Source: Sphingobacteriaceae bacterium (lineage in GTDB: Bacteria; Bacteroidota; Bacteroidia; B-17B0; Aurantibacillaceae). From it: a DNA stretch of 64,000 nucleotides. The translations under genes and the position numbers were made by a program. Below the pieces are notes generated by a model. It had not been told where the DNA came from and did not search any database. It saw nothing but the letters and a program-made list of their open reading frames with translations. The DNA is taken from positions 62,001-126,000 of the forward strand of contig JADJLA010000008.1 of assembly GCA_016705695.1 (NCBI GenBank), given 5' to 3'. Positions 37,976 through 47,724 of the stretch are shown one piece after another. Each line of letters begins with the position of its first letter. Positions within the stretch are counted from its first letter, which is position 1.

Positions 37976-38854
37976 ATGAAGATAACAGGTTTTACCATAA
38001 TAAGAAATGCAATAAAGTACGATTATCCCGTATTGGAAGCCATTCAAAGCATACTTCCTATATGTGATGAGTTTGTTGTAGGTGTTGGTAATAGCGATGA
38101 TGGAACCTTGGAATTGATAAAGTCAATCGGCTCTCCTAAAATTAAAATAATTGAATCGGTTTGGGATGATGCCAAGCGCGAAGGAGGTTTGGTACTTTCA
38201 ATAGAAACTAATAAAGTATTTGATGCTATTGCAAAAGAGAGTGATTGGTGTTTTTATATTCAATCGGATGAGTGTGTACATGAGGATGATCTATCGTCAA
38301 TAAAAACGGCGATGGAAAAATATAAGGATGATAAAGAAGTGCAAGGTTTACTGTTTGATTACAAGCATTTTTATGGTCATTACAATTATATTGGAACAGG
38401 GCGGAGATGGTATAGCAAAGAGATCCGCATTATTAAAAATGATAAAAGTATTCGCTCTTATAAAGATGCGCAGGGTTTTAGAACGGGAAATGGTGAGAAG
38501 TTGAAGGTAAAACAGATCGATGCCTCAATTTATCATTATGGTTGGGTAAAATCGCCAAAAGCTCAACAGGCTAAACAGGAGAATTTTCATAAAATGTGGC
38601 ACGATGATAATTGGATGAAAGAAAACATCCCTGTTGTTGAGGAATTTGATTACAGCAAGATCGATCTTTTGGATAATTATAAAGGAACACATCCAGCTTT
38701 ATATAAAGAACGTATTGCAAAATCCAATTGGAAATTCAATTACGATAATTCTAAAGTACAGATCAGTTTCAAAAATAAATTCCTTCACTTTATTGAGAAA
38801 ACATTTGGATGGAGAGTAGGAGAGAATAAAAATTATATCCTAATTAAGGATTAA
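37976..38854 (+). CDS. family 2-like glycosyltransferase
   Basis: 292 residues with a GT-A-like start (MKITGFTIIRNAIKYDYPVLEAIQSILPICDEFVVGVGNSDDGTLELI) and a metal-binding-type QSDECVHEDD around residue 95-105 in place of a classic DXD. The HYGWVKSPKAQQAKQENFHKMWHDDNW region matches a group of Bacteroidota soluble glycosyltransferases. No membrane helix is present. It begins one base after the TamL-like gene stop, so they are probably co-transcribed. Donor and acceptor are unknown. Confidence 0.8.
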   Translation: MKITGFTIIRNAIKYDYPVLEAIQSILPICDEFVVGVGNSDDGTLELIKSIGSPKIKIIESVWDDAKREGGLVLSIETNKVFDAIAKESDWCFYIQSDECVHEDDLSSIKTAMEKYKDDKEVQGLLFDYKHFYGHYNYIGTGRRWYSKEIRIIKNDKSIRSYKDAQGFRTGNGEKLKVKQIDASIYHYGWVKSPKAQQAKQENFHKMWHDDNWMKENIPVVEEFDYSKIDLLDNYKGTHPALYKERIAKSNWKFNYDNSKVQISFKNKFLHFIEKTFGWRVGENKNYILIKD

Positions 38855-39187
38855 TTAGTTACTTGTCAAAAAGCGCTAAGCCACAAGTTCTTTAAAATGC
38901 CACAGATTGCACGATCCCGATAGCTATCGGGACTCACAGATTTGTTATCGCAGATTTTGAAAAACCTTTAGCTCGCATTTTTTTTTACGCAAAGGCAAAA
39001 TGCTACTCCCGCGCCCGCGATTACAGCGAAAAGCCTTACGCAGGACTTTGCGTATGTTTGTTGGGCGAGGAGGCGACCGCAGGAAGCCACCGCAGACCTA
39101 CAAACATAGCAAAGGACAAGTAAGCTTGTAGCGGAAAGCGCGATAAGGCGCCCAAAAAATTGAAACAAAATGATGGTAGATTAATTA
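38855..39187. repeat. 333-bp convergent spacer with palindromes
   Basis: No credible gene. It holds an exact 18-bp palindrome, TCCCGATAGCTATCGGGA (38915-38932), flanked by CACAGATT/CACAGATTT direct copies. An inverted pair around 39046-39060 (CTTTGCGTATGTTTG) and 39100-39115 (ACAAACATAGCAAAGG) follows, with GC-rich sequence between. It lies between the glycosyltransferase and radC, which converge. Palindromes of the CCCGATAGCTATCGGG kind recur in Bacteroidota intergenic DNA, from recall. Confidence 0.6.
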
Positions 39188-39886
39188 TCACAAAGCGCCT
39201 TCATCTGTAAAGCTGTAATAATTTTGATCGCCAATGATCAAGTGATCGAACAAAGTAATGTCAAAAAATTTTAGCGCCTCTTTTATTTTTTTGGTGATAG
39301 AAATATCTTCTTGACTAGGTTTTAAATTTCCGCTGGGATGATTATGAGCTAATATAACGCTACTCGTATTATTTTCAATGGCCGACTTTGAAACCAAACG
39401 AACATCAACTACCGTTCCGCTTATTCCACCTTTGCTAATGCTTTCTATTTTTATAACCTTATTTGCTCTATTCATCAAAACCATCCAAAATTCTTCGTGA
39501 GGAAGATCTGCTAATTTTGGATTTAATAAATTAAAAACATCTCTGCTCGAAGTTATTTTCGGCTGTTCAACAACATCGGTGTCTTTTCGCCGCCTTCCCA
39601 ATTCAAAAGCAGCTGCAATATTAATGGCTTTGGCCGGACCAACGCCTTTAAACTTTTGAAGTTCATTAAGAGATAATTTGGCTAAAGTATTTATGTCGTT
39701 TTTGCTCTCATGTAGTATGCGCTGAGCAAGTTGAATGGCAGTTTCATCGGTATTTCCTGACCCTAAAATGATCGCCAATAATTCGGCATCACTTAAGTGT
39801 TGACGCCCCATTTGCATTAGTTTTTCACGCGGGCGATCATCTTCCGATAAGGACTTTAGGTTGATATGTTTTAAGTTGTTTTCCAA
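39188..39886 (-). CDS. radC: RadC family JAB-domain protein
   Basis: 232 residues, standard length. N-terminal UPF0758 helices (DDRPREKLMQMGRQHLSDAELLAIILGSG), a helix-hairpin-helix (LQKFKGVGPAKA, about 77-88), then the JAB/MPN metalloprotease-like domain with the zinc motif HNHPSG (181-186) and D194. The metal site is intact. The historical DNA-repair role is doubtful; its true function is unknown. The gene reads away from the MFS transporter, with only 46 bp between their starts. Confidence 0.95.
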   Translation of the reverse strand: MENNLKHINLKSLSEDDRPREKLMQMGRQHLSDAELLAIILGSGNTDETAIQLAQRILHESKNDINTLAKLSLNELQKFKGVGPAKAINIAAAFELGRRRKDTDVVEQPKITSSRDVFNLLNPKLADLPHEEFWMVLMNRANKVIKIESISKGGISGTVVDVRLVSKSAIENNTSSVILAHNHPSGNLKPSQEDISITKKIKEALKFFDITLFDHLIIGDQNYYSFTDEGAL

Positions 39887-39916
39887 ACTAAGTCATAAAT
39901 ATAAAAATAATTAAAA

Positions 39917-39924
39917 TAAATTTG
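39917..39924 (+). promoter_or_regulatory. -7 promoter element of the MFS gene
   Basis: TAAATTTG fits TAnnTTTG and ends 8 bases before the ATG at 39933, predicting a very short leader. No -33 TTTG at the usual spacing. Confidence 0.4.
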
Positions 39925-39932
39925 CAACGGTT

Positions 39933-41192
39933 ATGGGTATTTTTGACAGCTCTTCCCTCGAGATCTTTAAAATAAAGCAATTCCGCTACTTTATTTTAGC
40001 TCGCTTTTTCCTTACACTAGGGATACAATTGCAAATGAGCACTATTAACTTACAAGTGTATTACGAATTTACTAAGGAAGAGTTTGTTTTGGGAATGATT
40101 GGTTTAGCGGAGGCCGTGCCGTTTATTATCACTTCTTTTTTTAGCGGGCATTATGCCGATCTTTTGAATAGAAAAAAGATCATTCTTAGTGGAATTTTTA
40201 TGCTTTTGATAGGCGCCATTGCTTTATATATCAATAGCGCGCCATTTATTTCTGTTTTGCGTTCGTTCGGATTACCGGCATTGTTTATGATCGTTATTGT
40301 GTTTGGCGTGGTGCGCTCTTTTTTAGCGGCAAGCGTTCAGCCGTTCATGACGTCGTTCATCCCACGTCATTTATACACGCAATCGTCAACATGGAATAGC
40401 ACGGTGTGGCATATTGGCGCAATTTTGGGGCCTGTGATCGCAGGTTTAATATACGCGTTTAGAGGACAACTCCACGCCGATTGGTGTTACCTTTTAAATA
40501 TTGCGTTTTATGTTTTGGCCTTTGTGTTCATTGCTGCAACTTCTTATAAGCAAACGTTTATTCCCGAGAATACCGAATCTATTGTGCAAAGCATGAAAGT
40601 AGGTTTGAATTTTGTATTTAAAAATAAAATGGTGCTTAGTGCTTTGTCGTTAGATCTTTTTGCTGTTTTATTTGGTGGCGCAGTTGCATTGATACCTGCA
40701 TTTACCGATAAAATTTTGCACTTAGGTCCCGAGGCTTATGGTTTACTTCGAACTTCACCGGCTATTGGTGCTGTTTTGATGGCCTTGATCATGTCGGTTA
40801 AACCACCCGGTAAAAAAGCAGGTGTAGCTTTGCTTTGGTCGGTTGTGGCTTTTGGATTATTTACAATAGCATTTGCTTACAGTACTAATTACTGGTTGGC
40901 ATTCGCAATGCTCGCCTTAACCGGCGCGTTTGATAATATTAGTGTAGTAGTTCGGCACAGTATATTGCAATTAATGACACCCGATAATATGCGCGGAAGG
41001 GTAAGTGCTGTAAATAGTATTTTTATTGGATCCAGTAATGAGATTGGCGCGTTTGAAAGCGGGGTAGCAGCAAAATTTTTAGGACTTGTGCCTTCCATTG
41101 CTTTTGGTGGAGTGATGACCATTTTGGTTGTTCTTGGAATTCATAAAGCAAACCCTGAGTTAAAAGATCTTGATCTTACAAAAGACCCATGA
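39933..41192 (+). CDS. MFS transporter (EntS/MFS_3-like)
   Basis: 419-residue inner-membrane protein with about 12 hydrophobic helices. The opening FKIKQFRYFILARFFLTLGIQLQ and the late block MTPDNMRGRVSAVNSIFIGSSNEIGAFESG are typical of the MFS_3 group that includes enterobactin-type exporters. The GHYADLLNRKK loop between helices 2 and 3 is the family A-motif equivalent. The substrate is unknown; there are no siderophore genes nearby. The next gene starts within its last codon (4-bp ATGA overlap). Confidence 0.88.
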   Translation: MGIFDSSSLEIFKIKQFRYFILARFFLTLGIQLQMSTINLQVYYEFTKEEFVLGMIGLAEAVPFIITSFFSGHYADLLNRKKIILSGIFMLLIGAIALYINSAPFISVLRSFGLPALFMIVIVFGVVRSFLAASVQPFMTSFIPRHLYTQSSTWNSTVWHIGAILGPVIAGLIYAFRGQLHADWCYLLNIAFYVLAFVFIAATSYKQTFIPENTESIVQSMKVGLNFVFKNKMVLSALSLDLFAVLFGGAVALIPAFTDKILHLGPEAYGLLRTSPAIGAVLMALIMSVKPPGKKAGVALLWSVVAFGLFTIAFAYSTNYWLAFAMLALTGAFDNISVVVRHSILQLMTPDNMRGRVSAVNSIFIGSSNEIGAFESGVAAKFLGLVPSIAFGGVMTILVVLGIHKANPELKDLDLTKDP

Positions 41193-41962
41193 AAATAAAA
41201 GAGGGAATTAAGGAATTGCTGGATGAAAAATTTGATCAATATAATTCAAAAGGATTTATTGAGAATGACCCCGTACAAATTCCACATTTGTTTTCAAGAA
41301 AGGAAGACATTGAGATAGCCGGCTTCTTGGCTGCCACTATTGCTTGGGGAAATAGAAGGTCGATCATTACAAATGCCACAAAATTAATGGCCTTAATGGA
41401 TAATGAACCATTTGAATTTGTAACACAACACACAGCAAAGGATCTTAAAAAGTTTGACGGTTTTGCGCATCGTACATTTAATGATATAGATTGTACTTTT
41501 TTTATTCGTTCACTAAAAAACATCTACACCAAACATCAAGGACTTGAATTAGCGTTTTCAAAAGGGATAAAGCCTGGAGATGTTGATGTGAAAAATGCCA
41601 TCATTCATTTTCGGGATCAGTTTTTAAAAGCAGCACATCAAAAACGGAGTGAGAAGCATATCTCCAATCCTGAAAAAAATTCGAGCGCTAAGCGTTTATG
41701 TATGTATTTGCGCTGGCTGGTGAGAAAGGATAATAAACGTGTTGATTTTGGTATTTGGAAAAGCATCAGTCCATCGTTATTGTGTTTACCTCTTGATGTT
41801 CATACAGGAAATGTGAGTAGAAAACTTGGGTTACTAAAGCGTAAGCAAGATGATTGGAAGGCGGTTGAAGAGATCACTAACGTATTAAGGCAGCTTGATC
41901 CAAAGGATCCTGTAAAATATGATTTTGCTTTGTTTGGATTGGGTGTAAGCAAAGAAATCTGA
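41189..41962 (+). CDS. TIGR02757 family protein
   Basis: 257 residues, matching the size of the TIGR02757/DUF2400 family, which has a helical fold thought to be related to HhH-GPD glycosylases. Family-like blocks are NDPVQIPHLFSRKEDIEIAGFLAATIAWGNR, FLRSL-like FFIRSLKNIY, RLCMYLRWLVRKDNKRVDFGIW and LPLDVHTGNVSRKLGLLKRK. The predicted cytoplasmic role is unknown, and a nucleic-acid function is suggested only by fold. It overlaps the MFS gene by 4 bp and its stop lies 1 bp from the convergent gene's stop. Confidence 0.88.
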   Translation: MKIKEGIKELLDEKFDQYNSKGFIENDPVQIPHLFSRKEDIEIAGFLAATIAWGNRRSIITNATKLMALMDNEPFEFVTQHTAKDLKKFDGFAHRTFNDIDCTFFIRSLKNIYTKHQGLELAFSKGIKPGDVDVKNAIIHFRDQFLKAAHQKRSEKHISNPEKNSSAKRLCMYLRWLVRKDNKRVDFGIWKSISPSLLCLPLDVHTGNVSRKLGLLKRKQDDWKAVEEITNVLRQLDPKDPVKYDFALFGLGVSKEI

Positions 41963-41963
41963 T

Positions 41964-42605
41964 TTATTTTAAATAATGAACTGGGTGCTTTTCGTTATAC
42001 ATTCTTACAAATCGAGTTACCTGTTTGCGACGTTTGCGTTTGCTTAATTTTTTATATTCTTTATAAACTGTTTCATCGGTACTTAAAAGTAAGTCTAAAT
42101 AGTTCATATCAAAAGGAATCACATTTCCATCAAAGTAGCTTACAATAAATTCATTTAGCTCTTTGGTTTTAACTGTTCGGCCGGCACCAACACCAAACAT
42201 GGGGTCGTATACGCCTGTGTAATATCCGCTAACTTCAACAACTCCCGCAAAATAACTTATTGAACCAAAAACAGGCACTCTATAAAAAACACCTTTGTAA
42301 TTTACAAACAGAGTTCCGTTTTGAACAAAGCCCCAAATATGGGAAGGCTCAATAGTGTAGGTTGTACCGCCAACAGAATAGTCAATTTTTGGAGAGGAGG
42401 TTACTTTATAGTAAAAATCAACTTGATCTTTATTAATGTTGGTGATAATATTTTCTTTTGAAATAGCTTTGTTATGGCGATGATCCTTATTAGTTAAATA
42501 CAATCCGTCGTTAAATGGCTTAAGCTCTGTGATCATAACACTGTCGCTTTGTGACATGAGAAAACCGCTACAAATTATAATAAATATGGTGAGTGTTGAC
42601 CTCAA
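41964..42605 (-). CDS. uncharacterised exported protein
   Basis: 213 residues, unrecognised. A signal peptide (MRSTLTIFIIICSGFLMSQ) precedes a mature domain of mixed strands: FNDGLYLTNKDHRHNKAI, the central IWGFVQNGTLFVNYKGVFYRVPVFGSISYF, then VGAGRTVKTKELNEFIVSYFDGNV. The tail is very basic and helical (KEYKKLSKRKRRKQVTRFVRMYNEKHP). This resembles Bacteroidota periplasmic proteins found next to proteases, but I cannot name a family. It is divergently placed 39 bp from the subtilase start and ends head-on with the TIGR02757 gene. Confidence 0.72.
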   Translation of the reverse strand: MRSTLTIFIIICSGFLMSQSDSVMITELKPFNDGLYLTNKDHRHNKAISKENIITNINKDQVDFYYKVTSSPKIDYSVGGTTYTIEPSHIWGFVQNGTLFVNYKGVFYRVPVFGSISYFAGVVEVSGYYTGVYDPMFGVGAGRTVKTKELNEFIVSYFDGNVIPFDMNYLDLLLSTDETVYKEYKKLSKRKRRKQVTRFVRMYNEKHPVHYLK

Positions 42606-42644
42606 TTTAAAGATTGATTTATTTTTTGTATTTTAGTAGATAGA

Positions 42645-44753
42645 ATGAAAAAAGTAATTTTTATAGTTCTGATAGTTGTGTTGCAAGTTACGATGTTTTC
42701 GCAAAATAAGTGTAATACATTTCTTAAAGCACAATTAACCGATAAAACGCTTCCTGCGCAATTCGATGTGCTTGTTGATGGAAATATCCCTCAATTATTA
42801 AAGGACCAGAAGCAATTGGGTGTTCAGGTTAACTATTATGCCGGAAATATTGCCTCAGTTAGAACTTCACTTAATTCCATTTCAAATTTAATAACTCATA
42901 AATATGTGAAGTTTATTGAGTACAGACCCTCAAAACCGCAATTGATGAATGATACTGCCATGGTGAGGAATCGTATCAATCCGGTTAAGCAAGGAATGGC
43001 CCCCTTAACTCAAGCATACGATGGCTCAGGAATAATTATGGGTATTATTGATACTGGCATCGATTTTAATCATCCTGATTTTAAGGACGGAAGTGGAAAT
43101 ACGCGCATTCAATTTATTTGGGATCAAAATCAATCTTCCGGTTCAACCATTCCAATGCCTTATAATTACGGAATTGAATGGACGGCCGCGCAAATTAATG
43201 CAAGTGTTTGTACACATAATGATAATGCAAATTACGGACATGGAACTCACGTGAGTGGAACAGCAGCCGGAAATGGTTTGGCCACAGGCAAATTTGAAGG
43301 CGTGGCACCAAAAGCTGAACTTATTGTTGTGGCTTTGAATTTCAATAATAGTACAAATCCAATTTATGCAGATGCTTTAAGCTATATTTTTGCAAAGGCA
43401 ACAGCTGCAGGTAAACCTTGTGTTGTAAATGCAAGTGTGGGCGATTATTATGGAAGTCATGATGCAACCGATCTGCAAGCGCAATTAATGAATAATTTAA
43501 TTACCGCACAAAACGGTCGCGTATTAGTAGCGGCAGCCGGAAATGCAGGGAATGTGAAATTCCATACAAAAACAACGCTCATAAATTCTGATACGTTGTT
43601 TACTTGGTTCTCTGATGCTGTAGCAGATATGTATTATGTGTTGTATGCTGACACCAATGATATTAAGAATGTACAAACAAGTATTGGTGTTAATAGAGCA
43701 AGTAGTACTGACCTTGGTCGAATTCCTTTTCATAATTATAACTATGCGCTGACATCACAGCAGGTGGATACATTAAAGTTCAATAATAAACGAATTGGGA
43801 TCATTAAAACTGATGCGTCTATTAACTCATTTGGTGTATATGAGTTGGTTTATCATGTTATTGCCGATTCACTAAATTATAATTGGCGTATTGAAAGTAA
43901 AGGAAATGGTAAACATGATTCGTGGGATTTTAATTTTAAGAACGCCGGATTACCAACGGCAACAGTGTATCCAAAAATGATAAATTATGTAATGCCTGAT
44001 ACGATCTCAACAATTGTTACAGGATTTCAATGTAGTAACGAAGTTATTACAGTTGGAAATTATATCAATTTAAACAAATGGACAGACGCAACAAATACTG
44101 CGCAAACATCAACGCTTGAAGTTCCGGGAAAGATAAAAGAAACGAGTAGTGGAGGGCCAACACGTTGGAATATGATAAAGCCCGATGTGGTTGCCACAGG
44201 AGCAAATGTATTTAGTGCGATGCCTATTTCTTTACAAACATTTATGTTAACCAATGCGCCAAGTGCGGTGGCACAAGGCAGTATGCATATTCAGGGAGGC
44301 GGAACATCGGCTTCGGCGCCTGTGGTTGCAGGATTGGCTGCGCTTTATTTACAGAAATTTCCAAATGCTACCAACCAACAAGTAAAGCAGGCCATTATGA
44401 ACTGTACCTATAGCGATGGTTTTACGGGAATTGTACCAAATAATGTTTACGGTTATGGAAAGCTGGATGGTATGGCTGCTATGTTATGTACAATATTTAC
44501 TGGCGTGGAAAGATTAAATTTAAATGAAGGTTTAAAAGCTATGCCAAATCCTTTTCACGGAAAAGTGGAGATAAATTTAAAAGACAAAGGAGTATTATTT
44601 GTTTACGATATAAATGGTAAGTGTTTATTAAAGCAAAATATCGATTCTAAGTATGTTTTAAGTACAGATGAAATTAATGAATACAAAGGATTGCTGCTTA
44701 TTCGTATTTTAACCGAAACACAAACCTATTCAGCCAAACTCATCAGTTACTAA
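42645..44753 (+). CDS. S8 subtilisin-family peptidase with T9SS type A-like C-terminal domain
   Basis: 702 residues, secreted. Signal peptide (MKKVIFIVLIVVLQVTMFSQ), then a propeptide-like region to about residue 120. Catalytic Asp is D136 in IIDTGID, catalytic His is H199 in YGHGTHVSGTAAG, and catalytic Ser is in GGGTSASAPVVAGLAAL. A C-terminal domain of about 75 residues (MPNPFHGKVEINL, LFVYDINGKCLL, LLIRILTETQTYSAKLISY) matches the T9SS type A sorting pattern. It should be exported and processed at the surface. A large insertion (about 280-470) separates His and Ser, as in Bacteroidota S8A enzymes. Confidence 0.92.
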   Translation: MKKVIFIVLIVVLQVTMFSQNKCNTFLKAQLTDKTLPAQFDVLVDGNIPQLLKDQKQLGVQVNYYAGNIASVRTSLNSISNLITHKYVKFIEYRPSKPQLMNDTAMVRNRINPVKQGMAPLTQAYDGSGIIMGIIDTGIDFNHPDFKDGSGNTRIQFIWDQNQSSGSTIPMPYNYGIEWTAAQINASVCTHNDNANYGHGTHVSGTAAGNGLATGKFEGVAPKAELIVVALNFNNSTNPIYADALSYIFAKATAAGKPCVVNASVGDYYGSHDATDLQAQLMNNLITAQNGRVLVAAAGNAGNVKFHTKTTLINSDTLFTWFSDAVADMYYVLYADTNDIKNVQTSIGVNRASSTDLGRIPFHNYNYALTSQQVDTLKFNNKRIGIIKTDASINSFGVYELVYHVIADSLNYNWRIESKGNGKHDSWDFNFKNAGLPTATVYPKMINYVMPDTISTIVTGFQCSNEVITVGNYINLNKWTDATNTAQTSTLEVPGKIKETSSGGPTRWNMIKPDVVATGANVFSAMPISLQTFMLTNAPSAVAQGSMHIQGGGTSASAPVVAGLAALYLQKFPNATNQQVKQAIMNCTYSDGFTGIVPNNVYGYGKLDGMAAMLCTIFTGVERLNLNEGLKAMPNPFHGKVEINLKDKGVLFVYDINGKCLLKQNIDSKYVLSTDEINEYKGLLLIRILTETQTYSAKLISY

Positions 44754-44756
44754 GAT

Positions 44757-45619
44757 ATGCGCGTAGCCGGCAATAAGCTAAAACACCTCGTCTCTTTTTT
44801 TCGATCAGAATTACATAAACTTTATTCTAATGACGAGATAGATGAATTAGCGTTTAGAGTATTTGAGCATTTCTTGAATTTTAAAAGAGAAGACCTGCAA
44901 TTGCGCGAAGAAGAGTTGATCAATCAGAGTCAATTACTTTTAATTTATGATGCGGTTAAGGAACTTGCAACTGCAAAACCTTTGCAGTACGTTTTAGGCG
45001 AAGCTTACTTTTACAAATATATTTTTGAAGTAAATGAGCATGTTCTTATCCCAAGGCCTGAAACCGAAGAGTTGGTGGAGATGATCTTTAACCAGAATAA
45101 AGAATTTTCGGGGAGTATATTAGATCTTGGAACAGGAAGTGGATGTATTCCTATAAGTTTAAAGTGTTTATTGCCAAAAGCAAGAGTAGAGGCTTGTGAT
45201 ATTAGCGATGAAGCATTAACTCTTGCAAAAAGGAATGCCGGAAGGAATAGAGCTGAAGTTAGTTTTTTTAATGGGGATATTCTTGGGCTTCCAGATTCCG
45301 TTTCACATTACGACATTATTGTAAGCAATCCACCCTATATAAAAAGAAGCGAATCTGATCAGATTCACGATAATGTAAAAAAGCATGAGCCGCACCTAGC
45401 TTTGTTTGTTAATGACGACGACTCCATTATTTTCTATAAAAAGATCATTGATCTTTGTGCGAATAATTTAAATTCTAAAGGCAAATTGTATTTTGAATTG
45501 AATCCGCTTACAGCTAATGAAGTAAAAGCATATGCTGAAAGTAAAAAAATATTTAGTACAATAGATCTAAAAAAGACCTTTCAGGCAACATCAGATTCCT
45601 TAAAGCAATTAAACGTTAA
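44757..45619 (+). CDS. prmC: release factor N5-glutamine methyltransferase PrmC (3' frameshift)
   Basis: Methylates the glutamine of the GGQ motif in release factors; the substrate, PrfA, is encoded in this window. SAM motif DLGTGSG (123-129) and the catalytic SNPPYI (190-195) are clear, preceded by LIPRPETEELVE. As sequenced the frame runs on to 45713 with an atypical tail (FQATSDSLKQLN...) overlapping the convergent peptidase. Adding one A to the six-A run at 45569-45574 gives the family's normal ending, DLSGNIRFLKAIKR plus stop at 45617-45619, and a normal length of about 287 residues. The indel is therefore probably a sequencing error. Confidence 0.92.
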
Positions 45620-45621
45620 AC

Positions 45622-47724
45622 TTAATTACTCTTTACTGGTAAAGGAGAATTCATTACAGGCAAGAAAGAATAATTCTTCCCATAGTATAACATTTGCTCT
45701 GCAAAATCTTTAGGGTATTCGATCTTTATGTCTGTTATCTTATCACCCTCTTTAACAGGCACAAGTTTTGGTTGAATAAATCCAGCATAAGGGGCAAAGT
45801 TAAGTTTGGCATAACGATCCAATATCTCTTTATGCAATGTCTTATCCACTTTCACTCCATAATTCTCTACAAGATCTTGTCCTGCTTTATAATCACCTTG
45901 TGACTTAATGCGCTGTATCTCTTTTAAAAGATCACCAAATAATTTTCGGAGTTTATCATAATCGTTAACCACAAAATAAGTTTTACCATCTTTGATAGTT
46001 TTACTGATCACGTTTTCTTTTGCTCCCTTTTCAAAAGCCCATGCCGACACCAATTGGCGATTACGCATATGAGCTTCTTCCAGGTTATCTCCAAGCTTTA
46101 AACGTGATAGTTGAACGATCAATCCACTGGTGATATAATCATCATAAGCTGCTTTCCCATAATCTAATGACGACATCACGCCAAGATCAACCAATTTTTT
46201 GTCGTACAAATAATATAAGGCTACGAGGTCTGCACGGGCTTCTTCCAAACACGAGGCATAATTTTTTAAAGTATTGGCAGGTTGTTCAATGCCTTTTTCA
46301 ATTTGTCCAGAGGCATGGCCAATTACTTCATGCATATCAGTATGTAATTTATCTGCTAAACTTGCGCATTTAGCCATTCGGTTCTGTATTTCCTCGGTCA
46401 TGTAAAATTCTTTTGTAACACCAGCGCCTGCCGCCATGTCGTATGCTTCTACAATATTACCAAGGTTAACCGATTTTGATCCGTGATTTTCGCGTATCCA
46501 TTCGTTGTTTGGTAAATTTATCCCAATGGGTGTACTTGGAGCTGCATCACCGGCTTCCATCACCACATTAATTACTTTAGCTGCAATACCGGTCACATTT
46601 TTCTTTTTATGCTCGGCCGCTATTGGCGAATTGTCTTCAAACCATTGTGCATTGTCGCCTATTAATTTAATGCGCTTGCTCGCTTCCATATCTTTAACTG
46701 ATATAACAGCTTCGTAACTTCCCTTAAATCCTAATGGATCATTATATACTTCTATAAAGCCAACTACTGCGTCAATGGCCGATTCTGTGTCTTTTGCCCA
46801 AGCAATACTGTAAGTGTCAAAATCTTTTAAGCTTCCCGATTTATAAAATACAATGAGCTTATCTATAGCATCTTTTTGTGCCGCATTTTCGGCAACGGTC
46901 GAAGCTTTTTCTAACCAGTAAATGATCTTCTCTATGGCAGAAGAATACATTCCGCCAAGTTTCCAAACATGCTCTTCTATTTTCCCGTTTACTTTTATTA
47001 GTTTGGAGTTAAGTCCTGTCATTACCGGAGTTTCCTTGTTGCCTTTATTTACATCTTTGTAAAAATCGCTTGCTTCTTTTTGACTAACACCTTCATAAAA
47101 ATTCACCGCAGATGATTTTACAAGGTCAGCTTTAGAGTCAAGACTTACTTTTTTAGATGCAATTTTTGGGTCGAAAATGATTGGTGTGATGCGTGCAAGA
47201 AATTGATCAACGTTTTCGCCATCCATAACAGGAAAGCCTTTTGCATCACTTGATTTTATAAGCGCATTAAAAAAATCTTGTGTGATCTCAGGAATGATCT
47301 TGTCGGAACTATAATGATGGTGAATTCCGTTACTGAACCAAACGCGCTTTGCGTATTCCATGAATGTATCGTACTCAGCCGCTTTTTTATCGCCGCTATA
47401 GGTGCTTACAATATTTTCAATGGTTTTACGAACAGTTAAATTGTATTTATAATTTTGATCATACATCATATCACGTCCACATAAAGCAGCTTCGGATAGA
47501 TAGTACAACAATGTTTTTTGTTGAAGACTCAATTTATCAAAGCCGGGCACTTCGTAACGAAGGATCCGCAGATCTGCAACTTGCTCGGTTTGGTATTCAA
47601 ACGGCTCCGACTTTGTAAGAGAATCGTTTTTGGTTTTATCGGCTTCGCTATTTGATGAATTGCCACCGCATGAGCTTAATAAAGCAATTACCGGGATGGC
47701 GAAAAAAAGTTGTTTTATAAACAT
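45622..47724 (-). CDS. dipeptidyl peptidase III (M49) lipoprotein
   Basis: 700 residues. A type II signal with lipobox (VIALLSSCGG) predicts a lipoprotein. The M49 zinc motif is HEVIGH (in HTDMHEVIGHASGQIEKG). The second motif, canonically EECRAE, appears as EEARAD (in SCLEEARADLVALYYLYD), conserving the glutamate ligand but replacing Cys and the last Glu. DPP III removes dipeptides from peptide N-termini; in an envelope-anchored form it would serve peptide scavenging. The N-terminal SEADKTKND stretch is a typical flexible lipoprotein linker. Its stop is 2 bp from the repaired end of prmC. Confidence 0.92.
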   Translation of the reverse strand: MFIKQLFFAIPVIALLSSCGGNSSNSEADKTKNDSLTKSEPFEYQTEQVADLRILRYEVPGFDKLSLQQKTLLYYLSEAALCGRDMMYDQNYKYNLTVRKTIENIVSTYSGDKKAAEYDTFMEYAKRVWFSNGIHHHYSSDKIIPEITQDFFNALIKSSDAKGFPVMDGENVDQFLARITPIIFDPKIASKKVSLDSKADLVKSSAVNFYEGVSQKEASDFYKDVNKGNKETPVMTGLNSKLIKVNGKIEEHVWKLGGMYSSAIEKIIYWLEKASTVAENAAQKDAIDKLIVFYKSGSLKDFDTYSIAWAKDTESAIDAVVGFIEVYNDPLGFKGSYEAVISVKDMEASKRIKLIGDNAQWFEDNSPIAAEHKKKNVTGIAAKVINVVMEAGDAAPSTPIGINLPNNEWIRENHGSKSVNLGNIVEAYDMAAGAGVTKEFYMTEEIQNRMAKCASLADKLHTDMHEVIGHASGQIEKGIEQPANTLKNYASCLEEARADLVALYYLYDKKLVDLGVMSSLDYGKAAYDDYITSGLIVQLSRLKLGDNLEEAHMRNRQLVSAWAFEKGAKENVISKTIKDGKTYFVVNDYDKLRKLFGDLLKEIQRIKSQGDYKAGQDLVENYGVKVDKTLHKEILDRYAKLNFAPYAGFIQPKLVPVKEGDKITDIKIEYPKDFAEQMLYYGKNYSFLPVMNSPLPVKSN

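Noticed and set aside
38968..39168. Minus-strand frame of 66 codons in the radC spacer
   Set aside because: It lies on palindromic, GC-rich spacer DNA with an improbable Cys-rich product; no coding features.
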